Below, piece after piece: positions 55,250 through 64,000 of a DNA stretch of 64,000 bases (position 1 is its first letter; every line of letters starts with the position of its first letter). The stretch is taken from the NCBI GenBank assembly GCA_948146395.1, contig OX411543.1, positions 67,591,474 to 67,655,473 on the forward strand, given 5' to 3'. The notes beneath the pieces are model-generated. The model worked only from the letters and a program-made list of their open reading frames with translations, did no database searches and was not told where the DNA came from. This stretch comes from Fragum whitleyi (Eukaryota > Mollusca > Bivalvia > Cardiida > Cardiidae). A program made the translations under genes and the position numbers.

Positions 55250-58200
55250 GTATCCTTTCTTAAATATTGAACTGTTAAATATTATATGTTAGTTTATTTG
55301 AAATAAAATGAATTCCAAAGCTACAGATAGAGTACTTTGGAATTCACATTTTTCCATCAAATATCTTGATACTGAACAATGTTCTCAAGGTGAGCTTTTA
55401 TGATCACTTTTTGTAGGACGTCTGTCGTCCGTCAGAAGTCATCAAAAATTCTTAGCTCACCTGAGCTTTGTGGGCTTTCTAGAGACCATTTTTGGTCCAA
55501 ATGTCTTGAGTGTTTATCTCCATCAAATCTCAGTCAAGTTTGAAATTTGGTCAAGTGAGGTCAAAAATGGGGCCAATGGGTCAAATCTTAGAAAATCCTT
55601 GTGTGTATTCTAGAGGCCACATTTTGGGCTTAAATATTTAAATATCTCTGTGAAATCTAGGTCAAGTTTGAAATTTGGTCAAGTGGGGTGAGATGAGGTC
55701 AAGAGGTCAAATCTTAGAAAAACCTTGTGCATTCTATAGAGGCCATGCCTCAGGTGAGTGAGCGCTTAAGGGCCAATGCTGCCTTGTGTAAACATCTTCT
55801 TGTCTGTAACTAATTGGAAGATTTCAACCAAATTTGGCAGAAATGTTCCTTGTGTGACCGTTCTAAAAACGTGTTCGTAGATTTGATTGTCCCTGGAATA
55901 TGGGCGTTGCAGGGCGTATCTTATTTTGAGCCCAAAATCTTTTTAACATCTTCTCCTCAATAGCTGATGGACAAATTTCAAACAAACTTGGCAATAATCT
56001 TCCTTGGTTGACCCTTCTCAAAACTTGTAAGTAGAATTTTCATTGACTCCCTCCCTCCCAATATGGGCATGACAGAGGGAGGGTGCAGTTTTCATACATA
56101 CTGGCCTCTTCAGTGTGTAGAATAACATCTCCTCAACGACAAGGCAAATGTGAATGAAACTTTGCCAGAAAGTTACTTAGGTGGGATCCACTGGACCAAT
56201 AGAATTCAGGTGAGTGGTTTAGGACCTTTCCTGCCCTCTTATTTTATCAGCTCCAGCTTTGTCCAGTGGGGCTATTGTTGTGGCCTGGTGTCCGTCATGA
56301 TTGCATCCATCTGTCCATTACCTTTGTAGCTCACCTGAGCACATTGTGTTCAAGGGGATCTTTTAGGATCAACCTGAGTCCAGGCCAATCAAGCTGAAAC
56401 TTGGCATGGATGTTCCTTGGCTGAAGCTCTTCAATAGTTTTTTAAGAATTTAATTTCATCAAAAACTCTGGCTTCCATGGTAACAGAAAGGATGAAAAAT
56501 CGCCAGTTTTGCCAAAAATCTTAGAAAAGGTTCTTCTCGTGAGATGATTTGTTTGGAAAAAAACCATAGAAATTGGTGAACATTGTTTAATTATTTCACT
56601 AAGCAGTCAAACAGTCACAGATGATAACACCCGATTTCTATGCAGGTTACTATGTGACACAAAACAATGGCGGGTTTGATTTGAAATGTTAATTGTTCTT
56701 TCCAGTTTTCCTTATCTTTTGATGACTTAAAATGACAAATAATGTCTACAAAAAATTTAATTAAATAAATTGAAATTTTCTTTTGCATTTGAATCAAATT
56801 TGATATCTTGAAATTATATCAGTCATGCATGTCGATTAAACAGTAATCAACCTCGCGTCTAATGTGACTAATCAAGCCTGACCTAAAAAAAGCTGGAGAA
56901 TTTTATTTCGCATATGAGGCCTGAAATTGTCTAGGGTTTGCAGGTTAAATTCTGGGATAGTAAGTTATTTACATTTGACCTTGACCTTTCAGCAGGTGCT
57001 AGTTAGGAAAATCTTTGTTGCTACTTTCGATTTATGTATAATAAAAGTGGTCTGCGGCTGCTTCCAATCAAATTCAAGCACATTATTTACATGGGACAAA
57101 AGACATATCTTCCAAAGATTTTATGCAACATGAACAATTCTTATGTAAGAATGCCAAAGAAAGACCTTGCCAGAACACTGAATAATTTATAGACAATTAA
57201 ATCTGATAATATCCCATTAAATCATAAGCTTGACATTGAGGTTTTCATGCATAATACATTACTAACATTGACATAATGTGTGTATGATATATTAGTGGCA
57301 TTAAACACTAGGGTATGTACTTCAAATAGGAATAATACTGTGTGTAGCGTGTTTTATTGACCTGAATCTGACCCCTGCTATTTATATGAATAAAAATCTG
57401 ATTATTACTACTTGGATTTGCATGTGCTTTCAAAGGAATGAGTAACAAAAAGTTTTGAATCTAATATATATTATCTTTTGATTGATGAAATGTGTCGGTA
57501 GTTGTTATTTAAGCATTTTTTCCACAGAGGTCAAATTCGGGTCAAATAATCCAAAGTATACTTGATGTTAAAAAGCAGCACCCTGTGCCAACATACACCC
57601 ATTTGAAAGTAAGTGTAAACTTTGATGAAAAAAACTTCAAATTTTGTCAATAGCAATAGCAATCACATAAAAAAATGTTGACTTTCAGTTTATTAAATAG
57701 AGGATATTGAGTGAGTGGTCATTGAATACTGAATTTATCAAACGAGACATCTATAAACAGATAAAAACGAGGCTGCGCAGAGTTTTTATCTGTTTTAAAT
57801 GACGAGTTTAATAAATTCTGTATTTTATGAGCACAAATTTTATATTCTGTTTATAATATGACCTGAATTTTAGCAAAAAAATCATCAGAATTCTTGAAAT
57901 TCAACATTTCAATTTTCCGCGAAACTTATAACGCTGTTTAAAAATGACGACGCAAGACATAGAGTATGACGTCATTTTTGCGGTTACAAAATAGAGTTGC
58001 TATTCGCTCTGAGCTCATTTGCAGTTATTCCACTAGTGTAATAACACCTGTGTAATATCAAAAATATTCAACGGGGTTATTTCACTTTGGCAACGTAGGT
58101 CATATTATAATAGTCATTTACTCTTTCATGAAATACAAACATAATCCTACTTTTTCTGGGATAGCTCTTGTATGTAACCATTTCACAAAAATAACATCCT

Positions 58201-58332
58201 TGAAAGTTGATTGAATAAAATTGATAAAATGTATCATTTTAATAATGCTCTGGATTAATTTTCCTGTAACATTTCAAATAGGTGTTGGTTGTTGGAAGCT
58301 TTTAAACAAATTAACCTTAACCATAAGAACAG
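55250..58332 (+). other. SSR2 intron 2 (3.1 kb), with B-type fragments
   Basis: It contains decayed B-type pieces: 55389-56243 (GGTGAGCTTTTATGATCAC, TAGCTCACCTGAGC at 55454, and a CTGCCCTCTT end) and 56254-56540 (AGCTCCAGCTTTGTCCAGTGG, then TAGCTCACCTGAGCACATTG at 56328). From 56541 to 58332 I see nothing recognisable. Confidence 0.7.
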
Positions 58333-58444
58333 AAATACGAATGTCTCTCACTCAGTCATTTTACGTCCCTTAAAGTATGGATATTTCAACTTTACAGCTG
58401 CAGAGGTCAGCTATTCATTGTCTGAAACCAGCGAAACTAAACAG
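58333..58444 (+). CDS. SSR2: SSR2 / TRAP-beta, third visible coding exon
   Basis: 112 nt encoding (P)NTNVSHSVILRPLKYGYFNF and TAAEVSYSLSETSETKQ. N-V-S is the conserved N-glycosylation sequon and S-x-V-I-L-R-P-L-K-x-G-Y-F-N-F-T is the strongest family signature. The acceptor is ATAAGAACAG (58323-58332), poor in pyrimidines, but it is the only AG that keeps phase with exon 2 and the conserved protein. The exon ends in phase 0 at CAG|GTCAGT. The remaining ~70 residues (linker, single membrane span, cytosolic basic tail) are not in the window. Confidence 0.92.
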
Positions 58445-59611
58445 GTCAGTAAAACTTTTTCAAGGATTGACTCTAACAACAGTCCTGGTTCCCCAGGATA
58501 ACCTGTCTCCTGTTACCCACCCCCCTCCACACACATCTACCTTTTATAAAGATATTATTTGCTAATATTTATTTATACAAGTTTACTCAATCCTCTAGTG
58601 TGTAAGATGTTCACTACTAGATATTTTTTTGTCAGTAGATTTTCATGCTCCCTGAAAAATGGGTATATCTCAGGAAACCCTAATTTGATGAAACTTCATA
58701 TATAATCTTCTTAGGAAATTTCCAAGACATCTTTCTTCAGCTTTCTCAATTCAAGGTTGCTTCATGGAAAAAAGGACCTTAATGTGAAAATTGATTTTTT
58801 GCCAATTTCTCCTTGTCTAATAGTCAATAATTTTTTTACAAAATTTCATATTTGAGTAGCAAATCAGATCCTCTTGACAAAATTAGAAAACTAATGCAAG
58901 GATCTCCCCAAATGTCAAGGTCAAATTTTCAAGGTCAAAAATTTCTATCATGAAAACTCAAATTTGGCCATAACTTTTCATGGGCTTGATATTTAATCTT
59001 CATATTTCACATGTGCTTTGCTTGTGATAAGACCTTTCTGTTGATACCAAGTTCAAGGTCATCAGTCAAGTTCAAGGTCTTTCAGTATATATCTTAGACA
59101 AGGTTTTTGGTCAAGGTCCTATTGTCAAGGTCAATAATTTCCATCATAAAAACTCTAAATTGGCCATAACTTTTAACTGAAATGAGATTTAATCTTCATA
59201 TTTCACGTGTTTATTGTTTGTGAAAAAATCTTTAATTGCTACCAAGTACAAAGTCATCTGTCAAAGTCAAGGTCATTTCTCAAGATAAAGAAATGGAAAA
59301 TTAAAAGTTTAAAACTTGCCATAATTTTTAAATAGTAAGTTATATTACCTTATATTTGGTAAGGTATTTTACTTTTGACAAGACCTTTCAGTAGATAATT
59401 AAGACAAGGCTCTTGGTAAAATTCAAGGTAAGTAATTTCCATCATAAAATCTCTAAATAGGCCATAGCTTTTAATTGGATTGAGATTAAACTTCAAATTT
59501 CACATATGCATTGCATGTGATAAGACCTTTTTATGCCCGTCCGTCTGTTCGTCAGACATCATATCTCAGGAGCTTCTGGGCTTACATGCTTGAAACTTCA
59601 TATATAATCTT
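58445..59611 (+). repeat. Intronic tandem-repeat element (C-related), left part
   Basis: Recurring words TTGATGAAACTTCATATATA, CATATTTGAGTAGCAAATCA, TTCATATTTCACATGTGC and CAAGGTCATCAGTCAAG form degenerate units. The word GAGTAGCAAATCAG is the inverse of CTGATTTGCTAC in C1 (8168-8345), so the family is the same in + orientation. It continues after the SINE at 61057. Confidence 0.55.
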
Positions 59612-61044
59612 GCAGCCCAGCGTTTTTTCTCCTAGCTTTGGGAAAGGGTCCGAGACCGGACCAATTGGGAAAAATGCGTTGTTTTCTCAAAAATTGGGAA
59701 TTTTCATTGTGACACTTGTTTTAAAAACATTACTTTTATTCATATCATTAGTATTCATTACAATATGTATAATAGAAGTTCCTATGCCTCTATAGTCATA
59801 TCTTAACTGAAAAGCAAACCACAGTCCTTAAACAAGGAATCTGAACAAAAACATTGACAAAGAATTAGTCTGATTGCTCTGGAATAAATGTTTTATATCA
59901 AATCTAGAAATGTCACTGAGTTTTTTGTTAAAAAAATATCATGGTTAAACCTAAAATATAGATAAATCAAGTTCTATAATAAATTCGTGGGTTGAACATT
60001 CTTGGGTACGAATCAACAGAAAACAAATACATATTCAATCCTATTGTTTTTAAAACAGCTATAAATGAATATTTCTACTAATATCATAGAAACTTTTTAA
60101 ACATATTTTGAAAATAGATCATATACTCAGGTGTTCTACCTGCTGTAGAATGTTTGAAAGACAATTCAGATTGGTTCTGAGAGGTGCCGAGATCGTGAAT
60201 AACAATCAACTTTGTTTACTAAAATTAAACAAAGATAAACAATTATAATTTGGGTAATATAACAGGAAAATAATTTGCTTCAACCATGACCAAAAGTCCT
60301 TCATTCTAGTAAGTTTTTTTTCCTTTAGAATTTATCTTACATCAATTGATAAATAAATGCAAAAAGATTGTCTACTGCAAATCAGGTCCAAAAATCGCAA
60401 TATCTTGGCTTCACAAAAATATGCAGTTTTGTAATGGGATAACTTCCGAGTAATCCAAAATACACTCGGTTTCCTGTTTCGTATTTGTTTATGCCTATGA
60501 AATCAAGAACCATGTGACTAAAATAAACTGATCTTCGGAAATTCCCCTCTTGTTGACAAATTACAACACAGATATTTATTGCTAAAAGTACTTCCAGGTT
60601 TTCCAATAGGAAATAATCATAGTTTATGTTTACTTCAAGAATTAGCTTTGAATTGGGAATTTCATTCTCTCATTTTGGGAAAAAATAGTAGTTTTCGTCA
60701 ATGGGAACGGGTCCGTTTACCGGACCCGTTCAAAGAAGGAAAAAAAACGCTGCAGCCGCTGTCATAGCCCAGTTGGTAGCGCGTCGGACTGTCAAACTAG
60801 AGGTCATGGGTTCGATCCCCGACGGCGGCACTCATTTTTTCCAACTATTTGTCTCTCACCAATGGGTCCATAATCGTAGATCTATGTGAGATAGTAGCTG
60901 GAGACTAGGAAAGGATGTAATCGTAGTACTGGCGTGAGAAATACCAGGAATCCATTGTTAGGTGCTCCAGCCGCCGCGATATAACTGAAATAATGTTGAA
61001 AGCGGCGTAAAACCCCATTCAATCAATCAATCAATCAATCAATT
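59612..61044 (+). mobile_element. tRNA-derived SINE (293 bp) split by a hAT element
   Basis: The head GCAGCCGCTGTCATAGCCCAG contains box A (TAGCCCAGTTGG) and box B (GGTTCGATCCC) of a tRNA-like promoter with GTC in the anticodon position. Then a body (AATCGTAGATCTATGTGAGA), a 3' region (GCGATATAACTGAAATAATG, AAAGCGGCGTAAAACCCC) and an (AATC)n tail. The 12-bp target duplication ATATATAATCTT occurs at 59600-59611 and 61045-61056. A hAT element (59618-60752) is inserted six bases after the 5' end; the SINE resumes at 60758. The 3' region is like widespread bivalve SINEs. Confidence 0.85.
59618..60752. mobile_element. hAT-like element (1135 bp), 5-bp target duplication, inside the SINE
   Basis: Left CAGCGTTTTTTCTCC, right GGAAAAAAAACGCTG; CAGCC on both sides (59613-59617, 60753-60757). 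Just inside, GGGTCCGAGACCGGACC (left) and GGGTCCGTTTACCGGACCC (right) are mirrored GC-rich palindromes. No transposase is seen. Confidence 0.8.
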
Positions 61045-61056
61045 ATATATAATCTT

Positions 61057-62524
61057 CCAACGAAATTAACAAGACACCCTCTTATGAATTATCTCAATTT
61101 AAGGCTGCGTCATGGAAAGGGACTTTAATGTAAAAAAATTGTTTTTTGCCAATTTCTCTTAGTCTAATAGTCAGAATTCTATGAAATTTTCCTATTGGAG
61201 TAGCAAATCAGATCCTCTTGACCTTAAACTATTGAAAATTTACATTTTAAATAAAAAAGGTGTCATGGGAAAAGGAAACATAATGGTATAATCTTTTTAT
61301 AAACTCTCTTTTTGTCATTCAAAAACTTAAACTGGCCATAACTTTTGATTGGTTACGGATCTAGTCTTCATATTCCACATATGCAATGCTTGTGACAAAC
61401 CAATTTTATTGTTAAGTTCAAGGTCATCAGTCAAGGTCATGTGTCAAGGTCACAATAAGGAAAATTAAAACTTTATAATTGGCTATAATTTTGCAATGGT
61501 AAGCAGGGATCAATCTGGCTCAGATATTCAAGAGCGAAAAATCTCATCCAGTCGGAAATTATGAGGAATACTGAGTTTGGAAAAAGGGACTTAGGGTAAA
61601 AAACAGTTTTTCTCAAATTTATCCTAGTGTAACAGTCAGAATTTAGTGAAATTTCATATTTGAGTAGCAAATCAGATATCCATTACTATAAACAATTTGA
61701 AATTAAAGTAAAAAAATATGGAAAAAGGGAGCTAAATGTTTGTTACCTTTACGTTAGCGTGTAAAATTCAGTTATTCTTTCATTTCTCCAAGTCTTATGT
61801 TCATAATTTGATGAAATTTCATGGATTTCAACCAAATATCATAGGAATTTTATTTCTGTGAAGTTGTTTCAGGCTGCAAAAAGTATTTGATTAGATGAAC
61901 AGCATGCTCTATATTGACAGAGGACATTTCAAGATATAAAGTGAATATTTGACCACCCTTTTGGTATCACCTAAATGATGATTTTTTTTAGACTCATTAA
62001 ATTTAATGGATGTAAAGATTGTAGGTTAGATGGAACATAAGCTTTGTTAGAATCCAAATGTGTAGAAACATTAGGTGAAATAGGGAGCCTGAGATACTTC
62101 CTTAGAATTGGTCAGTTTAGTTGAACAAAGGGTGACTCTGCACAAAGAGATCAAGTGGTGTAAAGTGGCCTACTGGGGTTCAGAGTGGGGAAGAAAAGGC
62201 TGAGTTGACTGCACTCTAAGGCATTGGGCAGAATAAAAATATTGGATAACTTCTTATTATCATTAGATGGAATTTTGTTTTTGTGACAAACAATTATTGT
62301 AGTGGTGTTTAATGAACAGCGGAAAGATCTACAATCAAAATTTTGTGGACAAAATACCAATATATTATGCAGTAACATTCTGTTAGTATTGAAGTTTTTA
62401 TTTTTGGATTTCAAACAAATTTCACCTGAATGATCTTTATTTTTAACAGCCTTATCATCCTCTAATAATCATTATCAGGATATTCAGGCCTGTGGAGCAA
62501 ATCAGGCGCTCAGGCACCTCTAGT
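61057..62524 (+). repeat. Intronic tandem-repeat element (C-related), right part, plus A-like and shared segment
   Basis: It continues the units of 58445-59611 (CAATTTCTCTTAGTCTAATAG, GGGTAAAAAACAGTTTTTCTC). 61820-61975 matches 45068-45240 (CAACCAAATATCATAGGAAT, CATAAAGTGAATATTTGA). 62030-62350 matches 48446-48688 and 49560-49670, without the G1 insertion. It ends with TGTGGAGCAAATCAGG and GGCACCTCTAG|TT at 62523. Confidence 0.55.
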
Positions 62525-62990
62525 TCATACTTAGATTATGTCTGGAGTATATCTCCTAAAGTACAATAGCTATCAACTTGAAACTTTATGGGTGGATAGA
62601 TCTCATGGAGGAGAAATGCTATGCAAAGAACTACAACTCTTGCTTGCATAATTTTGGAGTTATTGCCACTTGTTATTCTTTATACTGAGATATTGTTCGG
62701 AGCACATCTCCTAGAGTATAAAAGCTATCAACTTGAAACTTTATGTATGCGTAGATCTCATGGAGGATGAGGTGCAGTGCTCAAGAACTACAACTCTTAC
62801 TTGCATAATTTTGGAGTTATTGCCCCTTGTTATTTTTGATACTTAAATTTTGTTTGGAGCAAATCTCTTAAAGTATAATAGCTATCACCTTGAATCTTTA
62901 TGGGTGGATAGATCTCATTAAGGAGAAGTGCAATACACAAGAACTACAATTTTGGATTTCTTGCCCGAGTTAATAATCATTTTTTTTATG
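62525..62990 (+). repeat. C3 tandem array (~156-bp units)
   Basis: Three units, each with GGAGTATATCTCCTAAAGTA-like, AATAGCTATCAACTTGAAAC, GGATAGATCTCATGGAGGA and CTTGCATAATTTTGGAGTTA words at about 155-160 bp spacing. They are the inverse of the C1 units at 7266-8036. Confidence 0.85.
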
Positions 62991-63545
62991 AAAGTCTTTC
63001 GAAAATCATCCTCGTGAGTAATTCAGAAAATTATTCATATTTATAACAAAAGATATTAACGATTGCCCTCCGAAACATCATTGCTGCATTTTTTTCAGCT
63101 GTAGTTTCAATTTTTCGGTGGCCAACTGACATTGTTCGGCATAAAAACGTGGTTAAAGTAAAACGCGTCTATTTTGAATTGTTTTGAATCCCGCTTCACC
63201 TTAAATTTTTATTATCTGCTGAAAAAAAAAGAACAGACACCACTTGACGCCGATGCCTTCATTGACTTTTGTGGATCTTTCTCTTTTCACTCTTGCGATT
63301 TGATCAAATTAAATCGCCTGATTTAACAAATCTTTTTAAATCAGAGTTATATATTTTGTATAACTATTCCTCGGGGAGATTTTTACATAGGTACTGCATG
63401 TTTTGCAGGCAAACTATGCAAATGTAGGTTTAAAAAGAAGTCTTCATAGAGGGCAAATTTGCTTACTCGCATTAACTCGAATCATGTGATGACTCGAGCA
63501 AATCAGTCTGTCCCGTGTGTGTTCGAGCTATCGCGAGACCACTGT
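62991..63545. other. Possible pogo-like right end; no gene
   Basis: 63440-63545 (GCATTAACTCGAATCATG, GTTCGAGCTATCGCGAGACC, then ACTG|TA) resembles the right terminus of a pogo/Tigger-type element abutting an A-type repeat at 63546. The matching left end was not found, so this is tentative. Confidence 0.35.
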
Positions 63546-64000
63546 ATAGTGGAAACTTTAAAAATCATGTTCTCAGAATGTAACAGATGGATATCAACCA
63601 AATTTTACTTGAATGTTTCTTGAGCAACCCTTTATTGGTATAGAAAAAATCATTGTGATCTTCTGGAAAATATGCATTTATGGGCGGAGGTCATTTGTCT
63701 ATATGTTATATTGTGGAAACTTTGAAAGGCTGTGCATCTGTGCCTCCGGTCGTAAACTTTTTCTTTAAAAATCTTCTGCTTAGAAACTAATGGATGAATT
63801 TCAACCAAACTTCAAAGGAATGATCCTTGGGCGACCTTATTTCAAAGTTGTTCAAGAAATTTTGATCCAATGAAAAACATGGATTTAATGGGCGTGGCTA
63901 ATTTCCAAATATGGTAAAAAGTTAGTTTTCTCAGATTCTAATTCATGGATACCATTCAAATTTTACATGAATGATCCTTCGGTGCCCCTTTATCAGTCTA
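63546..64000 (+). mobile_element. A6: A-family sequence, rearranged, runs off the edge
   Basis: A 165-bp type unit (TAGTGGAAACTTTAAAAATC, GGATATCAACCAAATTTTAC, TGGGCGGAGGTCATTTG) comes first. Then, after GGAAACTTTGAAAGG, the 5' body of an A element (GTGCCTCCGGTCGTAAACTT, CTTTAAAAATCTTCTGCTTAG, GGCGTGGCTAATTTCC) begins without the usual start. Confidence 0.65.

Noticed and set aside
60760..60831. A tRNA-Asp gene (anticodon GTC, good box A and box B)
   Set aside because: The anticodon stem and the acceptor/D-arm spacing do not pair properly, and the sequence continues into a SINE body with tail and target duplication. It is the tRNA-derived head of a SINE.

Overview
This is eukaryotic, AT-rich, intron-and-transposon DNA. 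It almost certainly comes from a mollusc and most likely a bivalve. The evidence is the density of short non-autonomous elements carrying internal ~150-165 bp tandem repeats and (TCCG)n microsatellites, several small hAT-type elements, a tRNA-derived SINE with an ATCA-type tail, and LINEs of the APE/RT type. I cannot name the species.

Only one host gene is supported: SSR2 (translocon-associated protein subunit beta, TRAP-beta) on the + strand. Three coding exons are visible (36183-36352, 55151-55249, 58333-58444) and they join in phase. Intron 1 is about 18.8 kb, intron 2 about 3.1 kb, and the exons for the C-terminal membrane anchor lie past the right edge. A non-coding first exon must lie to the left but was not located. 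Everything else is transposon-derived or featureless.

Layout. 1-18411: a minus-strand LINE (LINE-B), broken at its 3' end by a 9.2 kb hAT-type insertion (214-9458, 8-bp target duplication). That insertion carries a second, plus-strand LINE (LINE-A, ORFs 1139-5820, 3' tail near 8782), whose 3'UTR holds two further insertions. A 3.5 kb tandem duplication (9024-12530 / 12531-16050) repeats part of LINE-B plus the right end of the hAT element. 18412-18611 is a run of 200 Ns. 19508-23902: a nest of terminal-inverted-repeat elements, one with a decayed hAT transposase C-terminus. 26591-36050: several microsatellite/tandem-repeat elements, a MITE with repeat-built termini, and a three-level nest ending just upstream of the first visible SSR2 exon. 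36353-55150 (SSR2 intron 1): nested elements up to four levels deep. 58445-64000: tandem-repeat elements and a SINE split by a hAT element.

The most interesting points are: (i) a 2A-like ribosome-skipping motif after a hydrophobic segment at the start of LINE-A ORF1; (ii) a class of non-autonomous elements (TT|A...CTAG|TT, 5' hairpin, microsatellite, ~160 bp tandem repeats, 3' hairpin) whose ends can be fixed from two internal empty sites; (iii) groups of hAT-like elements with consistent 5-bp or 6-bp target duplications; (iv) a near-exact 3.5 kb tandem duplication next to an assembly gap.
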